DNA of 64,000 nucleotides from NCBI GenBank assembly GCA_047967505.1, contig CM106540.1. One strand, 5' to 3'. Below the pieces are notes generated by a model. That model had not been told where the DNA came from. It saw only the letters and a list, made by a program, of their open reading frames with translations, and made no database searches. Source of the DNA: Dipteris shenzhenensis (lineage: Eukaryota; Polypodiophyta; Polypodiopsida; Gleicheniales). Every line of letters starts with the position of its first letter. Position 1 is the stretch's first letter. The position numbers and the translations under genes were made by a program. This document shows positions 33,446 through 45,213 of this stretch, in pieces.

Positions 33446-33951
33446 GACTAAGTCTATGTCATCTCAAACGCCATGCTCAATGCCTTTCTAGTCTGCTGGA
33501 TCATGTCTTCATAGTCACCAATAATAAGGAGATCATCCACATATAGAACAATAATAGCAGTTTTTCCACCTTTCCTGTACACATACAAGTTAGCATCTGA
33601 GGCACATCTTTTGAAGTTTAATTTATGAAAGAATTTGTCTATCCATTGGTACCATGCTCTTGGGGCCTATTTCAACCCATACAGAGCCTTCTTCAGCTTA
33701 CATACCTTATTCTTAGAATGGGGGGACTCAAACCCAGGTGGCTGAGCCATGTACACCTCCTCCTTGAGGTCACCACTCAAGAATGCTGATTTAACATCCA
33801 TTTGATAAACTAGCCACTTTTTATGAGTAGCTACTGATAGTACTATGTGAATAGTGGTCATTCTGGAAGTCGGAGTGAAAGATTCTTGAAAATCAAAACC
33901 TTCAACTTGCGAAAATCCTTGTGCAACCAATCTGGCTTTGTACTTTTCCAA
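33446..33951 (-). pseudogene. Copia element 2: reverse transcriptase with internal deletion
   Basis: 33951-33667 encodes KYKARLVAQGFSQVEGFDF, VYQMDVKSAFLSGDLKEEVY and KVCKLKKALYGLK, ending at a stop where QAPRAW should follow. The next frame carries APRAWYQWIDKFFHKLNF and IIVLYVDDLLIIGDYEDMI at about 33600-33500, so the YVDD site is present. Within about 100 bp the sequence reaches RNase H, where about 480 bp is seen in element 1. The RT thumb and connection are therefore deleted. Confidence 0.9.
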
Positions 33952-34273
33952 AGTCCCATCGGCCTTGTACTTTACCTTTCAAACCCACTTGGTGCCAATA
34001 ACTTTTCTATTAGGTGGTCAATCTACCAGCTCCCAAGTTTCATTCTTCATGATACTGTCATATAATATTTTTCCAATCTCGGTCTACAAGTGGTTCCTCC
34101 AAACTCGTAGGCTCCTTTACTTCAGCAATAATCTCAGCCATCAAGGCCATATTGACTATGTGAATAGAAGCCATCCTTTGCTCCTCGATTCTCTGAGACT
34201 ACCTTGATCCATCTGCATGCTGCTCAACAGACATAGGCATCTGGTTATCATGGTCATAGAGCTGCCTTACCCA

Positions 34274-35521
34274 TCATGGCAATGGCTTTTTCGGTGGTGT
34301 AACAATAGGTTGGTGACTTATACCTTCATAATCTGATATTTCCTCCTCCTTTATAGCTCTTGGGACAGCTCCATAGTGAATTACCTCTTCGCTTGATGAT
34401 AAAGTGGAAGAGCTCTTCTCTGCCTCCACTACATGTGACTGCTCTCTGAACACCACATCGCGGCTCGCTATGATCTTCTTTGCCTCTTGGTCATACAACT
34501 TATAGGCTTTCTTCTCATCATCTTCTCATCACAATAGCCTAAGAAGAAACATTTGGTGCTTTTTGGTTGTAGCTTGTTTCTCTCTTTGTCTGGTATCATG
34601 CCCAAACGTTCTGAAGTGGGAGACAGATGGCTTCTTACCGCTATAAGCCTCATGTGGTGTTTTACCTTTGAGTGCCTTTGTATAGCTGCGATTAAGGATA
34701 TAAACCATAGTATTAATGGCCTCAGCCCAAAAGTGGTTTCGTAGTCTAGCACCTTTCAACATACACCTACCCATCTCCACCGTGGTCTGCATTCGGCATT
34801 CAACAATCGAATTTGGCTGAGGTGTATGTGGTGTCGTCGTTTGTTGCTTGATCCCTTTACTCTTGCAAAAATCTCCAAACTCTGTAGAAACAAACTCACC
34901 ACCACCATCCGATCTGATTTTCACTTTTCTCCCTGTTTCATTTTCAACAAGCTATAGCCATTCTTTAAATTTACCAAAAGCTTGAGCCTTTTTGTGAAGA
35001 AAGTACACCCACAACTTCCTATTATAGTTTGTCTCGACAATCAATAAAAAATAGGAAGATCCCCCCAAGGCCTGTGTAGGCATCTTACCGCACAAGTCAA
35101 CATGCACCAACTCTAGAGGAGCGTTTGCTCTATTCTTGCTTTCTTGTGGGAATGCCTTTCTCTGTTGCTTGCCCATCATGCAAGCTTCACACAGTTCTTT
35201 GATTTCTATGACTGCAGGTAAGTGAGCAACCATACCTTGCTTCTGCATCTCCTTCAGCACTACAAATCCAATGTGGCCGAATCTTTCATGCCAAAGTCTG
35301 CTTGTGCCCACTCCAGTGGTGGATGTAAGAGCACTTAGCTCATACAGGTTGTTCCTCCTTACTCCTATGCCAACAAGATTGCTTGCACTATCCAGAATTT
35401 TTACTCTTGTCTTGTTGAACCTCACCTCATGGTCAAGGTCAGTTATGGAAGCAACTGATAGCAAACTTCTCTTTGATTTGTGGAACACACAGCACATTAG
35501 ATAGTTTCTTAACATCTCCAT
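34274..35521 (-). pseudogene. Copia element 2: pre-integrase, integrase and spacer
   Basis: 35521-34952 has the zinc-binding pre-integrase segment (LWHERFGHIGF followed by CEACMMGKQ) and the first catalytic Asp (LVHVDLCGK). 34924-34529 has RSDGGGEFVSTEF (second Asp) and TPQPNSIVECRMQTTVE, where the catalytic Glu is kept but the usual QQNGVVER is altered. It continues to HFWAEAINTMVYILNR. A stop separates the two pieces. 34752-34274 covers the C-terminal part (KCFFLGYCDEK) and the acidic spacer before RT in shifted frames. Confidence 0.9.
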
Positions 35522-36467
35522 TCACAGAAACGAAACCATACATGTACCCTCAACAGGGCATTTTGCATTATTAACAACCGTCATGGTGATGGGTTCTTGT
35601 ACAGGCTGCATGGAACAATATAGACCCTTCTTGCAAGTCATGTGACGGGAGGCACCACTATCCAATATCCATGAATCAGTGCTTGAAGCTTCTTGAACTG
35701 AGGAACACTCTTCCTCAATTGCCAGAAATAGATCCAACTCTGCTTTCGCTATGTTAGCTGTCTCTTTCCCCTTATTTGTCTTCTTTGGGATACCATTCTT
35801 TTCATCTGCTTTCTTGACCTGACAATCTGCAATCATATGGCCCTTCTTTTTGCAATAGAAGCATTCTCCTTGAAACTTCTTCTTGCCGCGCTTCTTCTTT
35901 TTGTCACCACTAGTTCCATCTCGAGCTTTAAGCCTCAATTCCTTCTCCATAAGTAAAGCATAGAACTCCTCAAATTACAATGGTTGGGATCTCACTTGAG
36001 TGTTAAGCGCTATTACCAGTCCATCTGACCTTGGTGGACATATCCAGAGACACTGCCGAGCTAGCTTTTCTCTAGTCTTTTGTATCCCAGCACTAGCCAT
36101 CTGGTCACGTAGATTTTTGATTCAGGTTATGAACACCTCCGTTGTCTCTCCTTCATTAAATTTCTCTATTGCGAGCTGATTCTCTAGGTTCTGGATCCTT
36201 GTCTGATTCCATTTCTCATATTGACTCTTCAATATGTTCCAGGCCAAGGTCAAAACACTATCACTAGTACTTGTAACCAAGGCACACAGAGCATCTGTGT
36301 TCCTACGTTTCCAAGCTCGTATCTAGAATAGCAGTAATTTTAAACTTCCACAGAGTGTAGTTCGTACCATCTAGCTTGCCTTCAGTGAAGGCTGGTGGGC
36401 GAATCCTCAACGCCTGGATTGTTTGTGCAGCAGCAGCTGCTAAACTTGAGCCGCTTCTTGTTTCCAT
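35522..36467 (-). pseudogene. Copia element 2: gag, zinc knuckle and protease
   Basis: The ATG at 36467 starts METRSGSSLAAAAAQTIQAL, then FTEGKLDGTNYTLWKFKI, the gag entry motif, soon followed by a stop. Downstream gag is in broken frames until 35950-35522, which has a basic stretch, one CCHC knuckle (CFYCKKKGHMIADC) and the protease active site WILDSGASRHMTC, which looks intact. Confidence 0.9.
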
Positions 36468-36528
36468 CACTCCGTCGCTATTGAAGTCCTTGCCTCTCTT
36501 ATATTCTTCGACCCTTAGAGCCGTCTGT

Positions 36529-36540
36529 GCTCTGATACCA
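36529..36540 (-). other. Primer-binding site of copia element 2
   Basis: A perfect 12-nt match to the initiator-Met tRNA 3' end, directly inside the 5' LTR. Confidence 0.95.
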
Positions 36541-37096
36541 TGTTAAATTACACGGCGCAGTGGAACAGAAACTGAACAAAGAATAGAGAGTACACAACAA
36601 ACTGGAGAGGAACAAACTTTTCCTTCAATACTGATGTAGTACAAATGATGGCTCCGTCCACCTGTGCACTCCCACAGTGGAGCTTAGATGGCAATCTAGA
36701 CAGATATTATGTGAAGAGCTACTAGCTGGAAGATCTAATCTGAACTGATCTGATACAATGGACTGGGGAGGTCGCCTCTTTATAGCTATGAGGGCGGTAG
36801 TTGGATCAACGTAGTCGGTGGATTCCCTATACCGTTGCCTCGTGGGCTCCTACCCCCGAACCCCCACCAGGGGGGCTAGCTAGCCCCCAGGCCCCAGCAA
36901 GAATAAGGGACTCCCACACAATCACTATTCTACCATCAACAGTGTCACTGATAAACCTCATCTGACATGCAATTCAGGATCCCCATCCACTGTCCCGAGC
37001 TCACACATGGCTTCTCCTCATATGGGAGCCTTACAACTTGAGCACCTTGGACCACTGGTGGCTACCAGGAGGGTGGGGCATTGAGCAAATCTAACA
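36541..37096 (-). repeat. 5' LTR of copia element 2
   Basis: 556 bp, from TGTTAAATTACACGGCGCAG to AAATCTAACA on the plus strand, followed by the TSD TAGAA. Confidence 0.95.
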
Positions 37097-37604
37097 TAGA
37101 ATCATCGGACCAAGCAAGTACTCAGACTGAGTGCTCTCCATAAGAAATGGAATATTTGAAGGGAGAGTTCTTAAAGTAAGTATGGCACATGGCCCTTATA
37201 GAATGTCAACTACCCAAAAGGCTTAAAGCTAGATCTAGTTGATATAGAGGGGAGTGGCTGCATCACTCTCGCAATAGAAATACTCGTAACGATGGGGGAC
37301 TACTGATTTCACCTTAGTTTTTGTTGATCCTTCCACTAGGATGAAACGATGTGAGCCATTCATGGTTGATCCAATGTTTTTTCTGACAACAAGTATTTCT
37401 ACATATAAGGAGGAGTGTAAGGAGCTTATAAACAAAGGACAAGTGAATTATCTTCCCCTAGCAACAGTTGTGGATACAGTTATCAAGCTTGGCATCTCAA
37501 TCCACCAGATGGATGAATTGATTGTTGGTGATGGTGAGGACACAGAGGACTTAATAACGGTATTCATTTATAACAACTGGTTTCCTTCCAATCAATGTAC
37601 ATAA
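37097..37604 (+). pseudogene. Unrecognised plus-strand coding relic right of copia element 2
   Basis: A frame open from about 37282 to the stop at 37604 reads TDFTLVFVDPSTRMKRCEPF and then YKEECKELINKGQVNYLPLA, ITVFIYNNWFPSNQCT. Composition is protein-like but no family is recognised. It lies upstream of the RPA-like fragment on the same strand, and both lie left of the Helitron relic, so it may be cargo of that Helitron or an exon of a gene broken by copia element 2. Confidence 0.35.
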
Positions 37605-37967
37605 AGTGAATTCTGACCTCTCTTTTGTTCTTATACAATCGGTTTTGATTTTCACTTTTTCTTAAAAACTCACATTTTGGAATAACAAACGTTTTGATTA
37701 CATCAAGATTGCAGAGAGATTCAAAGCTGCTGGTTTTTGTCATTTTATACTAAGGAATGTTGGGTGAAGGAGAATAGCCATCCTATCTCATTAAATATGT
37801 TAGACCTAACCATTTTGGTCCCGGCATGAATACCCTCGATCTCTGCGAGGTTGGCGTGTGTTTTCCATCGACATATTCAATAAATCGGCTATGGCAAGCA
37901 AGTACATTTTACTACTTTGTAACCTTTAGTAAATTTAACTCATTCTATTGATAATTCACTTTGCCAT

Positions 37968-38209
37968 CATTTTGTATGCAAGTGAGTGGTGTCCTATGTG
38001 TTATCGGAATCAACTCAACACTATATGAGCCTGTATGTACTTTTTGTAAAGAAGGGAAAATCTCAAAGGAAAATACTGTGGCACGTTGTTTGAACTGCAA
38101 TGAAGTTACAATTCTAGAGAAAATTCCCAAAGTAAAAGGCGTTATTACAAGTTTGGATGGTGAAACGGTAAACATTATCTTGAAGGACATATGGGTGGAC
38201 AAGGTGTAG
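37968..38209 (+). pseudogene. RPA large-subunit C-terminal-like fragment (zinc ribbon in an OB fold)
   Basis: The frame reads VSGVLCVIGINSTLYEPVCT, then C-x2-C, 13 residues, C-x2-C (CTFC and CLNC), then IPKVKGVITSLDGETVNIIL up to TAG 38207-38209. A short beta-rich segment with four zinc-ligand cysteines resembles the C-terminal DNA-binding domain of replication protein A and relatives, which bind single-stranded DNA. Plant Helitrons often carry RPA-like genes, and a Helitron relic lies 2 kb to the right. A TATGCAAG acceptor-like site lies near the start. It is only about 80 codons, so the call is tentative. Confidence 0.4.
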
Positions 38210-39627
38210 GACTTACCTCATCCATTTATAGAAATGCTAGAAGAAGACACACAGTATTTAAAGTCCGAGCTCTTCAACATGAAAATTGAAGGCAGGTTTT
38301 TAGTGAACATGCATGGTGCAGTCGCAGGATTTATTCCTTTGCTAGATGTCATTGCATAGATAGTTCCTCTACTGTATGTCAGATTCTCCATAGTCTGCCA
38401 GTTTTCCATGTTCCTTTCCTCTTGTACAGTTGAATGTTGCAACTCAAGTTTGGTTTGATCCACTGTACAGCTCCACAACATCGCCTTTGCTCCTCTTTGA
38501 GAATGTTGCAGTTTGATTAATTCATACTACAATGCTTTGCTTTTGGGAGAAGGATATGATATCTCCTTTTGTAAATATGACTTGTTTTCAATGAAAAAAA
38601 AATTGAACATAGAAAAAAACTTGCACATTGTGTATGCTCCATTAGCTACTCTAAATCACACGCTACAATATATCATTTCGTCAAGTTAAGTATTGACTCA
38701 TACTTACTACGAGTATATAAAGTAAACTATTGTTTAATTTAAAAATATTTTATTCTACTCTCAACTTTAATTGTAATGTGTTGCTCCTCTGATATAAATA
38801 AATGTGATTTTACTTACTTCGTACTCTTATATTCTACATATTTTGAGTTATGATATCCTTGAATAAGTGCTTAATTGTAAATAAAAGTCTCTAAAACTTT
38901 TGTTTCACCTGTGACTTAAATCCCAATGTTTCGTTGCTCTAATACAAATCAATGTAATTATACATGCTTCATTCTCTTGGAAAAATATTTTAGGTTACAA
39001 AATTTCTATTATACTCACGACTTTAATTATAATGTTCCATTCCTCTTATATAAAGTAATGTAATTATCCTCACTTTATATTCTTAGCTTCTAGACATTTT
39101 GAGATATTTTAGGCTTTGGAAACCACTTATTCGTAAGTAAAAATACCATTAACTAATGTAAGGAAATTAACTTTACTCGCAACAACCTTTAAGGTAATTT
39201 ATTCCATTAAAGTCTTAAAGTGTAATATTTTATTTGCAAAGCAATAATTAATCTGACTATTAAATTCAGTAACATGTTATCTCAACATAGCATGCTATAA
39301 TTAAATTAATGATCATCCATTCGCAATCCAATACTATAATAAAAACATATTGCACATGTTTGTGGTACATCTACAATATTTTTCTTTGTAACAAAAAAGT
39401 GTACAAGCACCTCTCTTCCTCCATTATATGCTTTTTCCAATCAACTCCTCTCATTCATACACAAATTTCACAAGAGTTAAATACATTCATGGCAAGCAAA
39501 TCAATTGTTCATTAAATCCTAATCTCTTACTCGACGTTTTGACAACATACAACTATAATCACACTTGATTGACATATCAAGCTCGACGATTTCAATGGAA
39601 CGTTAGTACAATCAAATAAACATTCAT
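38210..39627. repeat. AT-rich stretch with degenerate repeated phrases, no gene
   Basis: The phrases ACTTTAATTGTAATG, TTGCTCCTCTGATATAAATA and TTATATTCTxxATATTTTGAG recur with changes near 38760, 38920 and 39015. This suggests an old tandem repeat with a period of roughly 100-170 bp. No coding frame is recognised. Confidence 0.5.
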
Positions 39628-40100
39628 GTGAAGGAAAATGTAGCTATAAACAAATATACGTACCAACTTAAACTACAGAAGCAACACTTAGAAAAGAGTA
39701 CCTCAAATAATTTCAAAGAAATACAAATTGATAGCTTCTTCTACAAGCATTACCCACAAAATAAATGCGTATTCACATGTATATCTTACATGTTGCAATT
39801 TCACATCACACTTGTAGCACTTAAAAATATGGTTTACTTAGAAGGCAAGAAGTTACTTCGAACATGTTCATTTACGCATGATAAATGGGGACAACACTTT
39901 TTTGAATCAAGCCATTTCAAAGAACTTTATTCACACATTGCCAATATCAAACAATCCTTTTAAAGTTTCTCGCATGAAGATTTTGACTACATTGCAAAAG
40001 ATTTATTTATACGACATGTTCTTTTTAATATTTTTGGTTTCAAACTTGAAACCTTTGTAGTATTTCAGAATCCATGAAGGTTTCAAAATAGCTAAAACAA
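39628..40100 (+). pseudogene. Unrecognised frame upstream of the Helitron relic
   Basis: A 111-codon plus frame (39628-39963) is Lys/Phe/Ile-rich, with YKHYPQNKCVFTCISYMLQF. It is AT-rich like the Helitron frame that follows and may be its N-terminal part, but no domain is recognised. Confidence 0.3.
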
Positions 40101-41966
40101 ATGAAGCTTCTTGTCAAACATCCTAAAATGTTTACCTTTGTATGTGCAACTCAATCAGTCAAAAACAAAATCACACGACGCTGGATGAAAGACATGACCA
40201 CTGCATTTGAACAAATTATGGGAAAAAACATTTACACTTCCACAAATGATGTGCGCAACTTGTCCACACAATTTCCTTTAATAATAATAAGCCCTGACAC
40301 TACTAGACGTAAAATTGTCAACCTAAAAAAGAGACTCCAACATACAATTGGAATAACGACACAAGAGTCGAACAACCAAGATAATACTCATGAACATGAG
40401 ACAAGCCATCAACACTATAACCTACAAACGGCAATAGGTGAACAAAGTACAACTACACAAACATTTTCTCAAACCAAAAAAAGGAAGCATCCATACATAA
40501 CAAATGACTATGTAACATTTAAAAAAATTTCAGAAATGGTCAAGACTCCTACTAAATTTATACGTACATATATTAAAACAATTGAAGATACTCCAATATA
40601 TGTATGCATATCTTGTGAGCGTTTGCTATTTAGAAAGAAAACAATATATCTTAAAGAAGATACACATACTTGGATAATGAACAAAAGACAACTCAACATA
40701 CCATTCGAGAAAAAAACAAAACATATTTGCATAGAATGCAAAACAGCAATTTATGCAAATACATTACCAAAGTACTTTGTTCCCCTACAAATTCAATGAA
40801 ATACTCCAACACCCGATAATATTGGAACCTATAGAGCAAAGTAATATCCAATATTACAAACAAACATACGAAACCATTTCTACAAATATAGACTATATAG
40901 AAGTAGACTCATAATCGACATTTGCTGAATGGATAGACAATATAGGGGTAGATATACCAACATATATACTAGCACTATGTTCCTCAATATCAAAACCAAC
41001 TCAATTCTTAAAAAGACAACTAAAAGACACTTTTACAAATGCTTTTAACTAGCGAAATGAGTTTTTTATGGCAATCAAACATGGACATACAATATATTAT
41101 GGATCCATACTCAGCTACAACATATTGTACTTCATATATTACAAAAATGGATAACACAATAATAGCAAGCCTTCGTCAAGCAATGGAAACATGCACACGA
41201 GATAATGATGACACACACAATAGATTACATGCAATGGGAAATGTATGCTTGCATGCACAACTAATGAGTGCATAGCTAGCATCTTTTATTACTTTATCTT
41301 TACCACTACACAGAACAACAAGAGACTTCTGCTTTATAAATACAAATTAACAAAAAAATAGATCCCTCATTCTTAAAAGAAAACAACAACTACAACACCT
41401 TCCCTTCGAATCAACAGAAATCACATGTCAAACTATTATAGGTAATACAAAACAGAGACAATATGGACAACATCTACCTAGCAACATTTGGTGCAGAGTA
41501 TGGCCACAAAGACAATAAAATCAAAAAAAGGAAAAAAACAAGAATCATAAGATTTGTCAAATTCAATTAAAGTAAATATCCAAGAAATTATTATCGTGAG
41601 CAACTACTATTGTGCTGTCCTTGTAAAAATAATGAGCATGAATTATTGACACATGGATCTTGGGAAAAAGTTTACGACTCTTGATATCAAACCATTATAT
41701 GAAATAAGGCTTTATATACACAAGAAGATGATACCGACGAATCAAAAAAATAAAAAAATGATCATTTTGGAAACAACACCAGCACGACAACTGAAAATCA
41801 AGACATGCAGGAACACAATTTTTCCAAATACGACATCGCATTAGACATGAAAAAAAAATCAAAAACAATTTAACGACAAATTCATCATTCCTATTGAAAA
41901 TCAAATACTCATGCAAAATGATGAATACTTCAAAATCATTAGATCACTAAACTTTCATGAAGAGGT
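40101..41966 (+). pseudogene. Helitron Rep/helicase protein relic, HUH nuclease part missing
   Basis: 40101-40799 contains TPIYVCISCERLLFRKKTIYL followed by a CIEC pair, the zinc-binding segment typical of Helitron proteins. After a stop and frame change come SISKPTQFLKRQLKDTF and LWQSNMDIQYIMDPYSATTY with CTSYITKMD (41039-41275), matching the NxDIQxxLDPY-YITK block behind the Rep domain. Then come frameshifted ILKRKQQLQHLPFESTEI, a NYYREQLLLCCPCKNNEHEL block (about 41590-41650) and NDEYFKIIRSLNF just before where the PIF1 helicase should start. The rolling-circle HUH nuclease region between the first two blocks is absent, and so are the helicase Walker motifs. The element is dead. It probably marks a Helitron that could have captured neighbouring fragments. 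Confidence 0.8.
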
Positions 41967-42705
41967 GAGTCATTTTACCTCCAACAAAGACTCAATTGTT
42001 GCTGGAATCGATGGAATTGTTTCTATCTCAACCACCAAAGCATGTCACAAAGAAATCATGTTTCCTTCTTGTGGAAAAATTGATTTTGATTTCTCGGTAG
42101 CAAAACACACGTCTGTTTTGTTCGAGTAGAATACCTTCGAGGGCCCACCGCCAAACTCACCAACCAGCCTAGGATGTAAGAATATTGATGGAAATGAGAG
42201 GGATCCCGAAGACACACTATGGAGTGCAATTTGCAAACCTACAAACGCTGTCGGAGATGCATTTTCAAACCCTGGATGTCAGAGTGAAGATGCTCCAATA
42301 ACGGAAAGGCTTGAGCCGAGTTTCGAGATTGGCTACACCCAAGCAAATGTTGACCCTGATATGGTAGGAAAGCTGTAAAATTATGCAAATGAGAGCCTCC
42401 CTTTCTTTGTTATATGGTCTCAGCAAGGATGCTACACTTATGGCAAGATGAACAAGGTTGGTGTTGAGGAAATGTTCAAACCCTTAGCAAACATCTCAAA
42501 GGCATTTGGATGTGATGCTAGAAGGACAATCCTTATTTATGACTCCCCATACAAGGCTTGCATCAGTCCTCCATCAAATTGCATATTTCAAAGTAGCAGA
42601 AAGACGCAGAGCAGAGGCCCAAAGAGAGAGAGAGAGAGAGAGAAGCAAAGAAGGCACTTTGGGCAGGAGAATGCGGAGAGCAACAACAATAGCAACATCC
42701 TCTAG
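41967..42705 (+). pseudogene. Unrecognised coding relic in frame with the Helitron end
   Basis: The frame of the last Helitron block (41911 onward) continues with only two stops (42127-42129 and about 42379) to 42703-42705. After the first stop it reads NTFEGPPPNSPTSLGCKNID, later ERLEPSFEIGYTQANVDPDM. After the second it reads FFVIWSQQGCYTYGKMNKVG, then ISKAFGCDARRTILIYDSPY. Composition is ordinary protein, GC-richer than the AT-rich Helitron part. I do not recognise the family. A captured gene fragment, or a host gene truncated by the Helitron, would fit. Confidence 0.45.
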
Positions 42706-42941
42706 CTTCTTCATCACTCCTCTCCACATTGGGTGAGTGTCAGAGAGGAGTGTGGGAGGTTGTCAAAGACTTGGCCGCCATGGATTAAAAAACCCAAACA
42801 TTCAATGCTCCACTCCCCCACTGTCCTCTCACCTGTGACACACAACTTGCCTTCTCATTCTCCTCACGCGACATGTGACACGTGGCACTTAGAGTTCTCT
42901 ATCGATCGTCAAGTGGCATCCTCTTGTGCCTCCCAATATAT

Positions 42942-42982
42942 AGTAAGATAAGATAAGATAAGATAAGAAGAGATAAGAGAAG
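42942..42982. repeat. (AGATA)n microsatellite
   Basis: AAGATAAGATAAGATAAGAT and close variants over about 40 bp. The pentamer contains the GATA core. Confidence 0.9.
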
Positions 42983-44982
42983 TAGACTTTTTGCATTTTT
43001 ATTGGCCAAATGCAGCATATTTTTAGAGATAAATCTATGCAAAAATAAATTACTTTTAAAAAGTATCAATTAATTTTAAGATTTTAAATGGAATATTTTT
43101 TTGATAACCCATGCAAGGTTCTCACTTCATCCGCAATAATGTTCCAACCTAGGTGGGATGTAATTTTCCACAGATTTTCATGCATCGAGGTATGCAATCA
43201 ATATTATTTTGGCATACTGGATAATAGGATAAATTACCTTGTCTACTGTGGCAAGTGCCTCATGACCCCCTTGAGTGAAATTATAGTACCACTGAGTGAG
43301 AAGCCCTTAGCTTAGTCTATAGTGTTCAAAATTTTAGTCATTATTTACTTGCCAACCCATTTGTTTTCTAGCTCGATCACATGCATTGCTTTATTTAATT
43401 AATAAAATAGTCAAGGGAGACACTATGATGAATGTTGCAACTTGATCCATTTGATTCCATTAGGAGGTGTAGCTACACCATTACAACTAGAATGGTACAA
43501 TGCGAAGATGAAAGCCCTTTAATCAAAATTTCCAATCTCGAAGTGATAAAGATAATAAGTGTTCAATGTTCCCAATAACTTCAAGCTTTGGGAAAACTCA
43601 CAAGCCATGGTAGCTAAACCCAAGCTGTTCAAACCTACATGGTTGCATTCTATGGACAAGAGCACAAATTGCCTGCCCAACCAATGATGGGATCATGGTA
43701 GAACGTAATGTACAACAACCCAATGAGGAAACTACAAGTAGGGACAAACATGCTAAGCCTAGCAAGACTGCCTAGATGGCAAAACCACATACATGAGAGA
43801 GAATTGCAAACAAGATTGCTTAGTACAAAGCTACCATTAATAAATGTCTCAAAACTTTGTAAGAATTGGACATAAAGGGCTAGTCATCTCTAGTAGACAT
43901 CATGAAATTGAATAAATGCTTGGAATTTGGAAAAAGCTACACTTTATTGTCGACGCTCAATGAAATAAGTATTACTTGTTGTATATATGGTATCCAATCT
44001 GCTTCTGTAGAGAGGTACCTAGTGATCACCACATGATCAAAACTAACAACTGAACTTAGCTTACAAAAGGGAATTGTTGCCATGCTAAGAAGTCAAATTG
44101 CAAGGTCCACAATGTAATATCTCTTGGATGTTGAGTGCATGGCAAGATCATAATGTGTAGATCATGGGTGTTGTGAAGAAGCAGTAATAGTAGGAAGAAG
44201 CAATCAAGTCGCTATCCTAGATTGCAAAAGTTGGAAGCAATAGTGTTAGGAATGGCCGCATAGGAAGGTGATGTGAAAGAGATTTCGAGGCAATGCACAG
44301 CGCGTGGGAATCATGACTTAAAGAATGAATGAAAATCTCAAAATCAAAAAACAAAACAAGAGCACACTTTAAGGTGGGTTTCACACCAATCTAAATGGAC
44401 TCTCAATACAGGAGTGCCCGTCTAAATTGGCAGGTCTCCATTTGCTTATAGGTTTGGGCCTGGACAGGAGCAAGAGCAAAAGTCATCCGAGGGTGAATTG
44501 CCGCCCACGGCACGGTGAGCATATTGAGAGAAATGGTGGACCAGGAAAGATGCGCATCCAATCCTGAACATCCAAGGGATCTTTGAAGGCACTCAGGGGG
44601 ATCTTGAGCGCACCCCGTGTGAAACTCCTACCATAAGTTTATGAATTTCGAGTTTTTCCAAACTAGGGAGAAACGAGAAATTTAAAACCCCAAATGGACT
44701 CAATGGCAACACCGTTGCGCAACAAAGTCACTGGAACAAAAAGTTGAATAAAACCTGTGTCTCTGTTAACAATGTTCGAAACTAAAAGCCAATTGCCGGC
44801 TCTCCGGCGATGAGTCCAAGATTCAATCTCCAACAGCATTTGAACTCAGTCCCAATCCCCAATCCTTGCGCAAGCCGCTCATCTTGTTAGATGCACAATC
44901 TTCCCTTGGAACCTGAGAAAAACTCAAACCCATCAAAATTTTACTCCACCTGCTCTCCTTCCTCGGCGTCGTTCAGCCAAGC
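42983..44982. other. Intergenic region and probable promoter/5' UTR of the heparanase-like gene
   Basis: No gene is recognised. The last few hundred bases (44500-44982) are less AT-rich, and C-rich leader sequence precedes the start codon. No clear TATA box was found near 44850-44950. Confidence 0.45.
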
Positions 44983-45213
44983 ATGAAGACATCTGTATCA
45001 GCTCTCGTTTTTTGCCTCCTGCTGCTCTCCACTCGAAGCTTTGCAAAAGCGGACAAGCCTGTAGCTGAAGAGATTGCAGAGGTAGCAGTGAACGGTAGCG
45101 CTTCCATCGCAGAGACAAACGATGATTTCATCTGCGCCAACCTCGATTGGTGGCCACCTACAAAATGCGACTTCGGAACTTGCAGTTGGGGCAATTCCTC
45201 GCTCCTCAATCTC
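44983..45213 (+). CDS. Heparanase-like protein (glycoside hydrolase family 79), exon 1
   Basis: The ATG at 44983 (A at -3) starts 77 codons to the donor GTGAGC at 45214. Residues 1-21 (MKTSVSALVFCLLLLSTRSF) form a signal peptide, so the protein enters the secretory pathway and probably the cell wall. After a short acidic spacer comes AETNDDFICANLDWWPPTKC with DFGTCSWGNSSLLNL. This is the invariant N-terminal block of plant heparanase-like/beta-glucuronidase proteins of GH79, which are thought to trim glucuronic acid from arabinogalactan proteins. The exon ends in phase 0. Exon 2 is at 52719-52755. The catalytic glutamates lie in later exons, not seen in this window. The open frame read past the donor is intronic. 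Confidence 0.88.

Larger units (their letters stand above)
32339..37096 (-). mobile_element. Ty1/copia LTR retrotransposon 2, defective (4758 bp)
   Basis: The element reads on the minus strand and is flanked by TAGAA. The left (3') LTR is 32339-32951 (613 bp) and the right (5') LTR is 36541-37096 (556 bp). The right copy lacks about 60 bp that the left has around 32620-32690. The primer-binding site 36529-36540 is a perfect TGGTATCAGAGC on the minus strand. The purine tract 32952-32960 adjoins the 3' LTR. The domain order gag, protease, integrase, RT, RNase H identifies Ty1/copia. Compared with element 1, about 380 bp of the RT-RNase H junction is missing. Confidence 0.95.
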
